Below, piece by piece: positions 46,892 through 56,286 of a DNA stretch of 64,000 nt. The stretch lies in assembly GCF_038069655.2 (NCBI RefSeq), contig NZ_CP150951.2, positions 2,320,001 to 2,384,000 on the forward strand, given 5' to 3'. Under the pieces are notes generated by a model, which saw only the letters and a program-made list of their open reading frames with translations, was not told where the DNA came from and made no database searches. Origin of the DNA: Yoonia sp. BS5-3 (GTDB lineage: Bacteria; Pseudomonadota; Alphaproteobacteria; Rhodobacterales; Rhodobacteraceae). Position numbers and translations under genes: made by a program. The number at the start of each line of letters is the position of its first letter. Position 1 is the first letter of the stretch.

Positions 46892-47925
46892 CAGAGATCC
46901 CGAAGAAGTTCAGCAGGGAAAGGCGGGCGTTCGCGTTTGCGTTGTAGCTCAAACAGGCCCATCGTGGTCCAACCAACCAGCGACGTCTCAATGGGATCGG
47001 CTTTGAATGCCGTTCGAAGCGATTGCTCGACCTGTCTGCGATGCGCCTTTGACATCGATACAAAATCAATACTGATCTGCCCGGCCAAACCGCGCAAGCG
47101 CAAAGCGCGCGGTAAAGCCCGCGCTGCTGCGAGGTTGGTCTTCAACGCCGCTGCCGGTGACATGTCGTTGCCGGTGTTTACGTCAATGGCCACGAGCGCG
47201 CGCGTGGGTTCGACAAACATCATACCCTCACCCAGCGGCACCTGCGCATCGCCGAGCCGTGTCAATTGATCAAGTACGCCGTAATTTTCGAAGCCTCCCG
47301 GTTCAGTGACCACCTCGGCGGCCCCGTGCCATTCACGCCAGGCGATGGTATGCGGCCCGTCGCCTTCGGTCAGGGCCTCGGGGGCGTTACCATCTGCATC
47401 GTCCAAGACGGTGTCGGCCAGTGACACCATCGCAAGGATATCGTCGGCAATCTCATCATCAGCGGCGCCTTCGCAGGATGAGCGTAAGATCAGCCCATGC
47501 GGGCTATCGTAAACCTCATGGGCGATGGCGAGCAAATTGTCGCGCGCGTCGTCATCAGTGATCTGACGTGAGACATTCACACCAGGCTTGCCAGGGGTCA
47601 CGATCGCGTAGCGGCTTTTGAACAGGACGCGGTCAGTGACCGGAATGGCTTTGCCATCTTCGGCATGGCCGGTGACCTGTACCAAGAGCGCTTGGCCCGG
47701 CCGTAGCCCTTTGCCGTGGCGCAGAAAAGCCGTCTCACCATCGGGCAGTCGCAGCATCATACCGCCTTGCCCCTTGATCGGTCGGTCGCAAATCCCGCGA
47801 AAGATCGCGCCGGGGCGGGGCAGCTCTGGGTCTTCGATCAGGATATCATCCAGAACTCCGTCTACCAGATACGCGGCGGCCTCACGCGCGCCAATGTGAT
47901 CGAGGACGATCAAGCGGCCCTTCAT
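46891..47925 (-). CDS. rng: Ribonuclease E/G family protein (short form)
   Basis: 344 residues, a compact relative of RNase E/G. The catalytic DNase I-like region has [19 protein letters not shown] with the Mg-binding Asp residues and [13 protein letters not shown]. The S1 RNA-binding domain of RNase E is only weakly represented, so length is well below the usual 480-1000. The start at 47925 ([10 protein letters not shown]) overlaps the maf stop by 4 bp. Order maf-rng-yacG is typical for alphaproteobacteria. The exact function may differ from that of true RNase G. Confidence 0.85.
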   Translation of the reverse strand: MKGRLIVLDHIGAREAAAYLVDGVLDDILIEDPELPRPGAIFRGICDRPIKGQGGMMLRLPDGETAFLRHGKGLRPGQALLVQVTGHAEDGKAIPVTDRVLFKSRYAIVTPGKPGVNVSRQITDDDARDNLLAIAHEVYDSPHGLILRSSCEGAADDEIADDILAMVSLADTVLDDADGNAPEALTEGDGPHTIAWREWHGAAEVVTEPGGFENYGVLDQLTRLGDAQVPLGEGMMFVEPTRALVAIDVNTGNDMSPAAALKTNLAAARALPRALRLRGLAGQISIDFVSMSKAHRRQVEQSLRTAFKADPIETSLVGWTTMGLFELQRKRERPPFPAELLRDL

Positions 47926-48527
47926 GCGCGCTCTCCATAGATTTGGTAACCTGCGGCTGTCAGCAGGGCGGTTGTTTCTGTCAGGGGCAAACCCACAATG
48001 CCGGTATATGATCCGTTGATCCACGGAATAAACGCGCTTGCAGGACCTTGGATCGCATAGCCGCCCGCCTTGCCCTGCCAATCGCCGGAGGCCAGGTAGC
48101 TGCCCAGCTCTGCATCCGAAAGGGGTTTCATCGCGACGGTGCTTTGCACATCCTTGGTCCAGATGCGGGGGCCGCGCTTGACGGCGAGCGCCGTAATCAC
48201 TTTGTGGCGGCGACCAGAGAGCGCGCGTAGAAACATAGCAGCCTCAGAGCGATCAGCGGGTTTGCCCATGATCCGCCGCCCAAGGGCTACGGTGGTATCG
48301 GCGCACAACACGATTTCATCGTCTGATGCGACCACAGCTGCGACTTTTTCAGCTGCGATCCGATTTACATAATCACGCGGCAATTCGGCGTTACGCGGAT
48401 CTTCGTCGATATCAGGAGGGCGGATATCGGCAGGGGTCACACCGATTTGCGCCAAAAGCTCGCGCCTGCGGGGCGAGCCCGACCCAAGGATCAGCTTCAG
48501 CGATGGATCGGGGGGCAGGGTGCTCAT
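47922..48527 (-). CDS. maf: Maf-like nucleotide pyrophosphatase
   Basis: 201 residues of the Maf/HAM1-related fold that hydrolyses non-canonical or modified nucleoside triphosphates. [13 protein letters not shown] is the phosphate loop, [17 protein letters not shown] the catalytic Asp region, [13 protein letters not shown] and [19 protein letters not shown] the other motifs. The ATG at 48527 fits the family start better than upstream alternatives. Confidence 0.92.
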   Translation of the reverse strand: MSTLPPDPSLKLILGSGSPRRRELLAQIGVTPADIRPPDIDEDPRNAELPRDYVNRIAAEKVAAVVASDDEIVLCADTTVALGRRIMGKPADRSEAAMFLRALSGRRHKVITALAVKRGPRIWTKDVQSTVAMKPLSDAELGSYLASGDWQGKAGGYAIQGPASAFIPWINGSYTGIVGLPLTETTALLTAAGYQIYGERA

Positions 48528-48602
48528 GTTAACAAATGGCGGTATTGTCGCCATTGCCAACAGCAATCGCTTCCCCATGCTGGTCGCAACACGCGTTTCG
48601 AC

Positions 48603-48821
48603 CTACTTGAAACGATAGTTAATCCGACCTTTGGTCAGATCATAAGGGGTCATTTCGACCTGTACTTTGTCGCCTGCCAGAACACGGATGCGGTTCTTGC
48701 GCATCTTACCTGCCGTATGCGCGATGATCTCATGGCCGTTTTCCAGCTCGACCCGAAACGTCGCGTTTGGCAGAAGTTCTTTCACGACACCTGGGAATTC
48801 GAGCAGTTCTTCCTTGGCCAT
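48603..48821 (-). CDS. infA: Translation initiation factor IF-1
   Basis: 72 residues, full-length OB-fold IF-1: [20 protein letters not shown] ... [24 protein letters not shown] ... KGRINYRFK (quoted in part). It occupies the ribosomal A site in initiation. The 5' region to the divergent DUF5765 gene is about 139 bp and should hold both promoters. maf follows after 75 bp. Confidence 0.97.
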   Translation of the reverse strand: MAKEELLEFPGVVKELLPNATFRVELENGHEIIAHTAGKMRKNRIRVLAGDKVQVEMTPYDLTKGRINYRFK

Positions 48822-48960
48822 GTGGTCTCCTACATATTTTCGCGCAATCGGCTGCGCGCCGCCTAGATGGGCGTCTGCGCCCAGAATATCAAGCAAAAAG
48901 ACCAATTTACTGTTCAAATGACGCGACATATCACACAAATTCGGCAAGGAGGGTCGGATC

Positions 48961-49749
48961 ATGTGTTGGAGTATGGGTGCATCACTGGCGATGGCCGGGC
49001 TCGGGGTGGGTGCAACCGGTTATCTTATTGTTAAAGGCAAGCCCGCAACGCTGTGGGCCCCGATGGGTTTTTTCACCGTGATGGAGCTGCTGCAGGCGGC
49101 CTCATACCCGGTGATTGGGCAATGCGGACATCCTGTGAACGAGACGCTGTCTTGGGCTTCTTTTGTCCATATCACGTTTCATCCGCTTGCCTTCAGTTTG
49201 ATCTATCTGGCTTTTTTGCCCAGTGATTTCGCGTCGCGCATCAAATGGCCTGTGGTGGCGGTTTCGCTACTGGCGGGGCTTGCGACCTTGTCGATGATAT
49301 ATCCTTTTCCGGGTGCCGGGGCATGTGATCCAAGGCGGATGATGTGCGGCGAGAATGTCTGCACCTATATGGGCAATCTGCATCTGGCCTGGCAGTTCCC
49401 ATTAAATGGATATGGGAATAGCTTTCGGGACAATGGAATATTGTGGTTGGCCCGCGACGGGTTGATCGCTTACCAATTGGTGGTTTTCTATATTCCTTTG
49501 CTTTACGGTGCCTGGAGGCTGGCAGCGTATTTTCTTGTCACAGGGCCATTGTTGGCGCGGCTGCTGACCGACAATGTGGACGAACAACCTGCGATTTGGT
49601 GTCTATTGTCTGTGGCGCTGTTGGTGGCGATCATCACCCCGCCGTTGCGCCGATTCTTGACCGTCAAGCAAGAGCCATGGTGGGTGCGTCGTTTTTGGCC
49701 TGCCGTCACAGACGGGCGGGGCCAAAGCGGCCCTCGAGTCGCGTCATGA
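48961..49749 (+). CDS. DUF5765-like multi-spanning membrane protein
   Basis: 262 residues, about six to seven hydrophobic helices. The start [17 protein letters not shown] and [20 protein letters not shown] match my memory of DUF5765 proteins of Rhodobacteraceae. Several cysteines lie in one loop ([15 protein letters not shown]). It interrupts the otherwise leftward block between infA and the phosphatase. Its 3' end overlaps the phosphatase gene by 44 bp tail to tail. Function unknown. Confidence 0.75.
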   Translation: MCWSMGASLAMAGLGVGATGYLIVKGKPATLWAPMGFFTVMELLQAASYPVIGQCGHPVNETLSWASFVHITFHPLAFSLIYLAFLPSDFASRIKWPVVAVSLLAGLATLSMIYPFPGAGACDPRRMMCGENVCTYMGNLHLAWQFPLNGYGNSFRDNGILWLARDGLIAYQLVVFYIPLLYGAWRLAAYFLVTGPLLARLLTDNVDEQPAIWCLLSVALLVAIITPPLRRFLTVKQEPWWVRRFWPAVTDGRGQSGPRVAS

Positions 49750-50176
49750 TCTGATCGCGTGCCTGGCGATAGGCGGCCAGCCGCGCCTCGCGTGCATCGC
49801 CTAGCCCGGTCGGGTCCAGAATGGGCCAATATTCAACGTCGATATGATAGAATTGGGTCAGATCGAGCGCCCGGCGTTGGCTGGCCGGGGACAGGGCAAG
49901 CACCAGGTCAAAGGATGATAGATCATCGCCCCAGTCCTCCATCTCGTCAAAGGAACGGGACCGGTGCCGTTCAAGTGCGACCCCGATTTCGGCACATACT
50001 GTTATGGCGAAGCCGTCGATCTCAAGGTCATTTTTGACGCCGACTGATTGGATGTAACATTCGGTGCCATAAAGCTTTTTCATGATGCCTTCGGCCATGG
50101 GCGAGCGGACGGCGTTATGATCGCAGCAAAACAGGACCGACTGCGGAAGGGTCTGATATTTGCCGCCATCCGCCAT
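49706..50176 (-). CDS. Low-molecular-weight protein-tyrosine-phosphatase/arsenate reductase-like
   Basis: 156 residues of the LMW-PTP fold. The phosphate loop is CCDHNAVRSPMAEG: C18-x5-R24. The general-acid Asp is in YWPILDPTGLGD. It has only the first Cys pair, so thiol redox-coupled arsenate reduction is not evident; tyrosine phosphatase activity is as likely. It follows the UPF0262 gene by one base, a conserved order in this group. Confidence 0.85.
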   Translation of the reverse strand: MADGGKYQTLPQSVLFCCDHNAVRSPMAEGIMKKLYGTECYIQSVGVKNDLEIDGFAITVCAEIGVALERHRSRSFDEMEDWGDDLSSFDLVLALSPASQRRALDLTQFYHIDVEYWPILDPTGLGDAREARLAAYRQARDQIMTRLEGRFGPARL

Positions 50177-50177
50177 A

Positions 50178-50657
50178 TCAGCCCCCGAAATGCAGCACAC
50201 AGATCAAGGTGAACAGGCGGCGGGCGGTGTCGGTATCGACCTCTGCCTTGCCTTCCAGCCGTTCCTGCAACACACGCGCCCCTTCGTTGTGGATGCCGCG
50301 CCGGGCCATGTCGATGGTCTCGATCTGGCTGGGGGGCAGGGTTTTGACCGCGTCGAAATAGCTTTCGCAGATTTGAAAGTAATCTTTAACGACCTGCCGA
50401 AACGGGCCAAGCGAGAGGTGGAATTCTGTCGCCGGATCATCGCTTTCCTGTTTGATGTCAAAGACCAATCGACGCTCTCGGATGGAAAGCGCCAGCTTGT
50501 ATGGCCCGCCGGGCACATCGCGGTCCTCGCGGGCAGGCAGGGCAAAGCTGTTATCCTCAAGCAGGTCAAACATGGCCACCTTCCGTTCCTGATCGATTTC
50601 AGGGGTGGGGGGCGGCAGATTGCGGTCATCAATCTCAATATGGACGATTCGGGTCAT
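50178..50657 (-). CDS. UPF0262 family protein
   Basis: 159 residues, matching the UPF0262 family of alphaproteobacteria: HIEIDDRNLPPPTPEIDQER, GPYKLALSIRERRLVFDIKQ and a C-terminal ARRGIHNEGARVLQERLEGK. No known function. Cytoplasmic, no cofactor motif. It is followed by the phosphatase gene with one-base spacing. Normally hisD precedes directly; here a regulator and a VOC gene intervene. Confidence 0.9.
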   Translation of the reverse strand: MTRIVHIEIDDRNLPPPTPEIDQERKVAMFDLLEDNSFALPAREDRDVPGGPYKLALSIRERRLVFDIKQESDDPATEFHLSLGPFRQVVKDYFQICESYFDAVKTLPPSQIETIDMARRGIHNEGARVLQERLEGKAEVDTDTARRLFTLICVLHFGG

Positions 50658-50725
50658 CGGTATCTGATCCAGACGTTGCCCATCCTTGGTAACGCAATGG
50701 CACGGGCCATCGCAACCGGGGCCTG

Positions 50726-51271
50726 TCAGGCGTTGAAGCGAATGTCGACAGCGGCCGCCTGGCTGATCAATTGGCCTGTGTTAATCGCAGTATAAAGCGC
50801 ACGCGGCGGGCGGGCGGCATCATTGATGCGCCGGCTGACCCAGCATCTGTCCTCCATCGCGCGCAGTGATTGGGACAACGCCCGGTCGGTGATCCGCCCC
50901 AAGCCGCGCCGGATATCGTTGAAATGGCGGGGCTCATACAATGCGGCCAAAACCGGCAAAGTCCAGCTACGGCGCAAAAGGGCAGTGTCCTCATCTTGGG
51001 TAATACGGTTAATCTTATGGGCTAATGCGGCGGCCCGAATGCCGATCTGTGTCAGGCGGAATTCTGGGCGCAGCGGATGGCCATGGCCGGGATTGCGCTC
51101 AAGCAGGCCGATTTGGATCAGATGCTCCATGCTTTGGGCAAAGGCAGTACGGCTGGCCCCCGTCGCCGCGAGCAGTGGGGCCTGGCGCCCGGGCACCCCG
51201 TCATGCAAGCGCGCCAAAATTGGCAAAGACCAGGCGCGTGAGGTCATATTGACAAATAGACTTATGTCCAT
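50726..51271 (-). CDS. Tandem HxlR-type transcriptional regulator
   Basis: 181 residues with two winged-helix halves. The C-terminal one is HxlR-like: RRSWTLPVLAALYEPRHFNDIRR, RALSQSLRAMED and a PPRALYTAINTG wing. The N-terminal half (SRAWSLPILARLHDGVPG, ASRTAFAQSMEHLIQIGLLER) follows the same plan, so it looks like an internal duplication in one chain. It diverges from the VOC gene over 39 bp containing a palindrome and is its likely regulator. Confidence 0.75.
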   Translation of the reverse strand: MDISLFVNMTSRAWSLPILARLHDGVPGRQAPLLAATGASRTAFAQSMEHLIQIGLLERNPGHGHPLRPEFRLTQIGIRAAALAHKINRITQDEDTALLRRSWTLPVLAALYEPRHFNDIRRGLGRITDRALSQSLRAMEDRCWVSRRINDAARPPRALYTAINTGQLISQAAAVDIRFNA

Positions 51272-51292
51272 AAAGTATAGTTAGTATATTTT
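51249..51292 (+). promoter_or_regulatory. Promoter and palindromic operator of the VOC/HxlR pair
   Basis: TTGACA (51249-51254) with TAAAGT 16 bp downstream (51271-51276) can serve as promoter for the VOC gene. An imperfect palindrome AAAGTATA-gttag-TATATTTT (51272-51292) covers the -10 region, a good place for an autoregulated repressor. The promoter overlaps the start codon region of the divergent HxlR gene. Confidence 0.45.
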
Positions 51293-51310
51293 AAATCAAA
51301 AGGAAAGCAC

Positions 51311-51679
51311 ATGTCCCTCATTTCTCTGCAAGACACGATTACAATCGCCATGTCAGTCGCGGACCGGCACGCCAGTGCGGCATGGTATACTGATATGCTT
51401 GGGTTTGAGGTGATCTACCACGCGGATGAGGCGGGCTGGTCCGAAATGCAAACCAAAACCCCGGGCGTCACCCTGGGTTTGGGCGAACATACCAAACCTG
51501 CACCAGGCAACATGGTGCCGGTTTTCGGGATTGCGGATATCGATAACGCCCGGGCCAAGCTGGAAGGGGCTGATGTGAAATTCGATGGCGAAACCGAGGT
51601 GATCGAAGGCATGGTAAAAACCGCCACCTTCTATGACCCCGACGGGAATGCATTGATGTTGGCGCAGGATCTGACGTAG
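51311..51679 (+). CDS. VOC (glyoxalase/bleomycin-resistance) family protein
   Basis: 122 residues, one VOC module: ITIAMSVADRHASAAWYTDMLGFEVIY, GVTLGLGEHTKP, VFGIADIDNARAKLEG, TATFYDPDGNALMLAQ. The metal-ligand position near the end (A in NALMLAQ rather than E in N-x-x-x-L) differs from active glyoxalases. Substrate unknown. Head-to-head with the HxlR gene, which probably controls it. SD AGGAAAG is upstream. Confidence 0.85.
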   Translation: MSLISLQDTITIAMSVADRHASAAWYTDMLGFEVIYHADEAGWSEMQTKTPGVTLGLGEHTKPAPGNMVPVFGIADIDNARAKLEGADVKFDGETEVIEGMVKTATFYDPDGNALMLAQDLT

Positions 51680-51697
51680 GGCTAAGGCCCGGGGCGA

Positions 51698-53008
51698 TTA
51701 CGCACCCAGGTTATTGATCCGGTCCAAACGGGCACGCACCGAAAGCCCATGCGCCTCCAGACTTTCCGACTGTGCAAGCCGCTCTGCGGCGGGGCCGATA
51801 GCGGCAAGCGCCTCTGGCGTCATGCGCGACAGTGTCGTGCGTTTGACGAAATCCATGACGGATAGACCGCTCGAGAACCGGGCAGAGCGGGCTGTCGGCA
51901 GAACATGGTTTGGTCCGCCGATATAGTCGCCGATGGCTTCGGGGGTCCAACCGCCGATAAAGATCGCGCCCGCATGGGTGACTTTTGTCGCCAGCGCATC
52001 GGCATCCGCCGTGCAGAGTTCCAGATGTTCAGGTGCGATCCGGTCGGACAAGGCAACGGCTTCATCCATATCGCGCACCGTTACAATCGCCCCAAAATCA
52101 CGCCAGCTGGCACCCGCAATCGCGCGGCGTTCGAGCGTTTCAAGACGTTTTTCGACAGCTGCAGCCACGGCCTGCCCAAAACTGGCATCATCCGTGATCA
52201 GAAACGATTGCGCACTTTCGTCGTGTTCGGCCTGGCTCAGCAGATCGAGCGCGATCCAATCCGGATCATTATCCTTATCGGCAATGACCAAAATCTCGGA
52301 AGGACCCGCAATCATATCAATGCCAACCTTGCCAAAAACCCGGCGCTTGGCGGCGGCCACAAAGGCATTACCGGGACCGGTGATCTTATCCACCGGGGCG
52401 ATCGTCTGGGTGCCATAGGCCAATGCGGCCACAGCCTGCGCACCACCAATGCGGTAAATCTCATCCACACCGGCGATCTTGGCGGCCATCAGCACGAGCG
52501 GATTAATCGCACCATCGGGCGTAGGCACTGTGATGGCCAAACGACCGACGCCTGCAACTTTCGCAGGAATAGCATTCATCAGAACCGAGGACGGATAGGT
52601 CGCAATCCCCCCCGGCACATAAAGCCCGGCAGCAGAGACCGGCGTCCAGCGCCAGCCTAGCTGCGCACCCACATCGTCGGTCCACATCGCATCATCTGGC
52701 ATCTGGCGGGCGTGATAGGCGCGAATGCGATCTGCAGCCATTTGCAGCGCTGCGGTATCGGCATCACTGACCTTTGCGCATTGCGCGGCGATCTCATCAG
52801 GCGAAAACCGCATGGTTTCAGCCGTCAATTCCAAACGATCAAACTTCGCCGTCAGCTCCAGCACAGCCGCATCACCACGGGCACGAACATCGGCAATAAT
52901 CTCGGCCACGATATGATCCACATCCGGGCTGTCTTCGCGCTTGGCGCCCAAAAGGGCCGTAAAGCGGGTTTCGAAATCACTGTCAGATGTGGATAAGAAC
53001 TTTGGCAT
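51698..53008 (-). CDS. hisD: Histidinol dehydrogenase
   Basis: A 436-residue zinc enzyme that oxidises histidinol to histidine by two NAD-dependent steps. Motifs include VPGGIATYPSSVLMNAIPAKVAGV, KITGPGNAFVAAAKRRVFG, IDMIAGPSEILVIAD and DLLSQAEHDESAQSFLI with the catalytic Glu-His. The start at 53008 (MPKFLSTSDSDF) has GGAG ahead. Full length. Lies in the conserved murA-to-yacG block. Confidence 0.96.
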   Translation of the reverse strand: MPKFLSTSDSDFETRFTALLGAKREDSPDVDHIVAEIIADVRARGDAAVLELTAKFDRLELTAETMRFSPDEIAAQCAKVSDADTAALQMAADRIRAYHARQMPDDAMWTDDVGAQLGWRWTPVSAAGLYVPGGIATYPSSVLMNAIPAKVAGVGRLAITVPTPDGAINPLVLMAAKIAGVDEIYRIGGAQAVAALAYGTQTIAPVDKITGPGNAFVAAAKRRVFGKVGIDMIAGPSEILVIADKDNDPDWIALDLLSQAEHDESAQSFLITDDASFGQAVAAAVEKRLETLERRAIAGASWRDFGAIVTVRDMDEAVALSDRIAPEHLELCTADADALATKVTHAGAIFIGGWTPEAIGDYIGGPNHVLPTARSARFSSGLSVMDFVKRTTLSRMTPEALAAIGPAAERLAQSESLEAHGLSVRARLDRINNLGA

Positions 53009-53161
53009 TGGGCACTCCTTCGGGAACGACATAGCGGCGAGCGTGGGGTGGGGCAACACATGCGACAGTGATCGGCTTGCCAGCTGGATCGCTCCGGGGG
53101 CAATCTGTGCAAAAGCTATTGAAAAGCAGTGGGGTCTTTCATGCCAACAGGGGTACACAAG

Positions 53162-53434
53162 ATGAGAATTTTTAATCCAGACAATCACGCAAAGTCAGAC
53201 CAGCACAAACGGCTCTATGCGATATGTGAAGTAGCCTATTCAGCGATTGATTTTTCAGCAGCACTTTTGTTCATCGTCGGAAGTGTTCTGTTTTTCGACG
53301 AAAGCACCACCTATATTGCGACGTGGCTTTTCCTTGTGGGATCCGTGTTGTTTGGCATGCGGCCCGCGGTGAAATTGTATCGCGAGATAGGATATCTGCG
53401 GTTGGGCGACTACGATGATATTGCGAGACAATAG
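53162..53434 (+). CDS. YrhK-like membrane protein
   Basis: 90 residues. The YrhK-like pattern is YAICEVAYSAIDFSAALLFIVGSVLFF (in part), then TWLFLVGSVLFGMRPAVKLYREI: two membrane helices, each with a GSxLF turn. AGGGG lies eight bases before the ATG at 53162. It stands rightward between leftward hisD and DUF2948. Function unknown. Confidence 0.7.
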   Translation: MRIFNPDNHAKSDQHKRLYAICEVAYSAIDFSAALLFIVGSVLFFDESTTYIATWLFLVGSVLFGMRPAVKLYREIGYLRLGDYDDIARQ

Positions 53435-53763
53435 GGGCCGGTTCTCGGGCATGGGGCGCGCATATTTATGCGATCACTGTGACGCCTGCATCAGACTGTA
53501 TCAATGCTTTCCCGGACAGGGACCGGGGGGTGGGGGATAACACACAAAGATGCGCGCCGGGATTTGATCGCACTCTGCGCGATGAGCAGCGGTTTGATCG
53601 TCGGCTCGCCCCAGGCACCAGCGATTCTGGGCTTTTATCGGCAATGGCGGTTTTCTGCCCGTTTATGGAAATACGGTATGAGAACCCATTGCCTGTCTTA
53701 AGAATGTCATACTCACCTCAATATTAAACGACGTGGTTCAAGATTGGAGCGCCGCGGAAAATC
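53435..53763. other. Intergenic region without supported gene
   Basis: 329 bp. Two overlapping rightward frames (53479-53727 and 53504-53701) are open but lack a ribosome site and recognisable features. The G-rich run near 53525 and a CCCAGGCACCAGCGATTC stretch look like degraded sequence. No terminator seen. Confidence 0.4.
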
Positions 53764-54027
53764 ATGAGTGTTCTCGCAGACCTTTCGATTGTCGTTGGTG
53801 TCGTATTGGCACCGCTTACTATAGCCATAGAGGGGCGGCGCGTTTCTGATCCGGCAAAACCCCTGTTCTTGCCCAATCACATAAGAGTTCCGCTCGGCTG
53901 CGCCTTGTGGGGTCTTGTGCTTGGAGGTTTCTATTTTCAGGACTACCCAATCCCAATGAGCGAAGAATTAAACCTGATGGGCCGTATCTTCACCGCAGTT
54001 GTGCGTACGCTGGCGGCTTTTGCTTGA
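53764..54027 (+). CDS. Small membrane protein, 87 aa
   Basis: Two hydrophobic segments (about 5-22 and 41-59) and an amphipathic C-terminal helix. No family recognised and no good ribosome site seen, so the start is tentative. Read against the surrounding leftward genes. Confidence 0.5.
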   Translation: MSVLADLSIVVGVVLAPLTIAIEGRRVSDPAKPLFLPNHIRVPLGCALWGLVLGGFYFQDYPIPMSEELNLMGRIFTAVVRTLAAFA

Positions 54028-54083
54028 TAAACGGATGGATCGAAGACCGTATTTGGCACATGCCAAATCTGTAAACCAACCCA

Positions 54084-54563
54084 TCACTCCGGATGGCGCG
54101 GCGCCTTACCAGATGGCGCCACATAAGGCCGTGTCACATCGCGCAACACCACTTCAAGCGCCTCAACATCCAAGGCAATCACGCCGTCACCTGCCAAGGT
54201 CAGCTCAATCCGGCCAGACCCGTCTTCACCCGGCGTAAAGGCGACCGACAGCAACGAAAACACCATGTCGGGGTCGGATTGGTCCACGCCTTGGCTTTGC
54301 ACACGCATCACGTCCTCAAACGCCAAAACGGCCTGCACCCGTTCAAAACTGCGTTTTCGGGCCGTCGCATTGGACGCATCTTCCCAGCGAAACCGGTTCA
54401 GCAGTAGGGCAAAGCGGCGGGCCTTGCTGTCCCAGCGCATCTCGGTTGCCGGAAAAACGGCATCCTGGGTCAGCGAGGCGATCACCTGCAAGTCCTCTGC
54501 ATCCAAAGCCTTCAGGCGCAGCGCCCGTTCGATCCCGTCTTCAAATCGTGCGTCTTCTGTCAT
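54084..54563 (-). CDS. DUF2948 family protein
   Basis: 159 residues: [50 protein letters not shown] and [19 protein letters not shown] identify DUF2948, found next to murA and hisD in alphaproteobacteria. Cytoplasmic, unknown role. Its ATG overlaps the murA TGA by 4 bp. Confidence 0.9.
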   Translation of the reverse strand: MTEDARFEDGIERALRLKALDAEDLQVIASLTQDAVFPATEMRWDSKARRFALLLNRFRWEDASNATARKRSFERVQAVLAFEDVMRVQSQGVDQSDPDMVFSLLSVAFTPGEDGSGRIELTLAGDGVIALDVEALEVVLRDVTRPYVAPSGKAPRHPE

Positions 54564-55827
54564 GAGCCTTTGATCCGTTCAATCTGTGCGCCCACGGCGC
54601 CCAGTTTTTCTTCAACATGTTCGTAGCCGCGATCCAGATGATAGACGCGGTTTACCGTGGTTTCGCCCTCGGCAGCCAGCCCGGCGAGGATCAGCGAGAC
54701 TGAGGCGCGCAAATCGGTGGCCATAACTGGGGCGCCCTTCAGACGCTCGACGCCGTGGACTGTGGCCGTGCCGCCCTGGACCTCAATATTCGCGCCCATG
54801 CGCACAAGTTCGGGGGCATGCATAAAGCGGTTCTCGAAAATCTTCTCTTCCAATACCGATGTGCCGTTCGCAGTGCAAAGCATCGCCATCATCTGGGCCT
54901 GTAGATCGGTGGGAAAGCCGGGGAAAACGGCGGTCGTGACATCGACCGCCTTTGCGCGGCCATTGGCACGGCTTACTTTCAAACCGCCCGGGGTTTCAGT
55001 GACATCAACGCCCGCTGCGGTCAGTTTCTCGACAAAAGATCCGACCAGATCCAAACGGCCGCCCAGACATTCCACTTCGCCGCCTGAAAAGACCGGGGCC
55101 AGCATGTAAGTGCCCAGCTCAATCCGGTCAGCCACGACAGCATGGGTGGCTGCGCCCAGCTTGTCGACGCCCTGGATGGTGATTGTCGGGGTGCCGTCCC
55201 CTTCGATCTGGGCCCCCATGCCGCGCAGGCAGGTGGCCAGATCAACGATCTCCGGCTCGCGTGCGGCGTTGTTGATCACGGTGGTACCTTTGGCCAGTGT
55301 GGCGGCCATCATCGCGTTCTCCGTCGCCCCGACCGAGGCCATGCGGAACTGAATATCCGCCCCCTTAAGCCCCCCTTTGCCTCTGCATGCAGATAGCCAT
55401 CGCGCAGCTCAATGGTGGCGCCCATCGCCTCAAGCGCGGTGACATGCAAATCCATAGGGCGCGCGCCAATCGCGCAGCCACCGGGCAGTGAAACAACTGC
55501 CTTATGATGACGCGCCAACAGAGGACCAAGCACCAGGTTCGAGGCGCGCATTTTGCGCACAATGTCATAATCGGCTGTGGTCTCTGCCGCGTCATGGGCA
55601 GAAAGAACCTGCACATTGCCGCCCTTCATCGATGTAACCTCAACACCCAGCGACTGCAAAAGCTGGGTCATGGTGCGGATGTCAGACAGACGCGGGACAT
55701 TGGTCAATGTCAGCGGTTCTTCTGACAGCAAAGCGGCAGGCATCAGCGTCAGCGCAGCGTTCTTGGCGCCCGCAATTTGTATTTGCCCGTTAAGGGGTGT
55801 GCCGCCCTTGACCACAATGGAATCCAT
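54560..55827 (-). pseudogene. murA: UDP-GlcNAc 1-carboxyvinyltransferase (MurA), interrupted by a one-base frameshift
   Basis: The first committed enzyme of peptidoglycan synthesis. The N-terminal part ([21 protein letters not shown], catalytic C118 in [14 protein letters not shown]) reads from 55827 to about 55376. The remainder ([20 protein letters not shown] to RIKGS) continues in another frame to 54560. The break is at a G6 run on the coding strand (C6 at 55370-55375); a seventh G would restore [18 protein letters not shown] and give about 422 residues, the usual length. No other damage is seen. murA is essential, so a base-call error or a second copy elsewhere is more likely than true loss. 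Confidence 0.9.
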
Positions 55828-55833
55828 GCCTGC

Positions 55834-55971
55834 CTACTCTTTCTCGTTGTTATCTGCCGCACGACGCCGGGCCTGCGCTTTGCGCTTGGCCATATTTGCC
55901 TTCAGAGCCGCCTTCAGGCGGTCTTCCCGTGTCGCTTGCGGCTTTGATTTATTGTTATCTTTGTCGCTCAT
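55834..55971 (-). CDS. Small basic protein upstream of murA, 45 aa
   Basis: MSDKDNNKSKPQATREDRLK then Ala/Lys/Arg-rich helix (AALKANMAKRKAQARRR). Highly charged, probably helical; no recognised fold. Similar short proteins sit ahead of murA in relatives, as I recall. The ATG at 55971 is preferred over one 60 bases upstream because it starts the charged conserved part. Confidence 0.6.
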   Translation of the reverse strand: MSDKDNNKSKPQATREDRLKAALKANMAKRKAQARRRAADNNEKE

Positions 55972-56058
55972 GGGACTTGTGTTATCAACTGTCGGAAAAA
56001 GGGTCCAGTCAGGGCTTGCACCATGGCGCATTTGGCGCTAATTCCCCGATCCACGGAT

Positions 56059-56133
56059 GCTGTGGTAGCTCAGTGGTAGAGCGCACCCTTGGTAAGGGTG
56101 AGGTCGGGAGTTCAATCCTCCCTCACAGCACCA
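56059..56133 (+). tRNA. tRNA-Thr (anticodon GGT)
   Basis: A 75-base cloverleaf with encoded CCA. Acceptor 56059-56065 pairs with 56123-56129 (last pair G-T), discriminator A56130. Anticodon stem CACCC/GGGTG encloses loop TTGGTAA, with GGT at 56091-56093. T-arm GGGAG-TTCAATC-CTCCC. GGT reads ACC/ACT codons. Confidence 0.96.
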
Positions 56134-56286
56134 TCTAGGACCTGCGCTTGATGACATCGCGCAGATGCCCAGTTGGTAAGTCTTCCCCAAATTTCTGCCT
56201 GTTGAATTGGGCAGTCATCAGCGGCTGTGAACAGCTGTTTCTTCATTTGGACTGATGGTGACCTCGTTTTGGCAGTCCCGCAGGTG

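Noticed and set aside
53479-53727. Two rightward frames between the YrhK-like gene and 53764
   Set aside because: They overlap in different frames, have no ribosome site and no family pattern.
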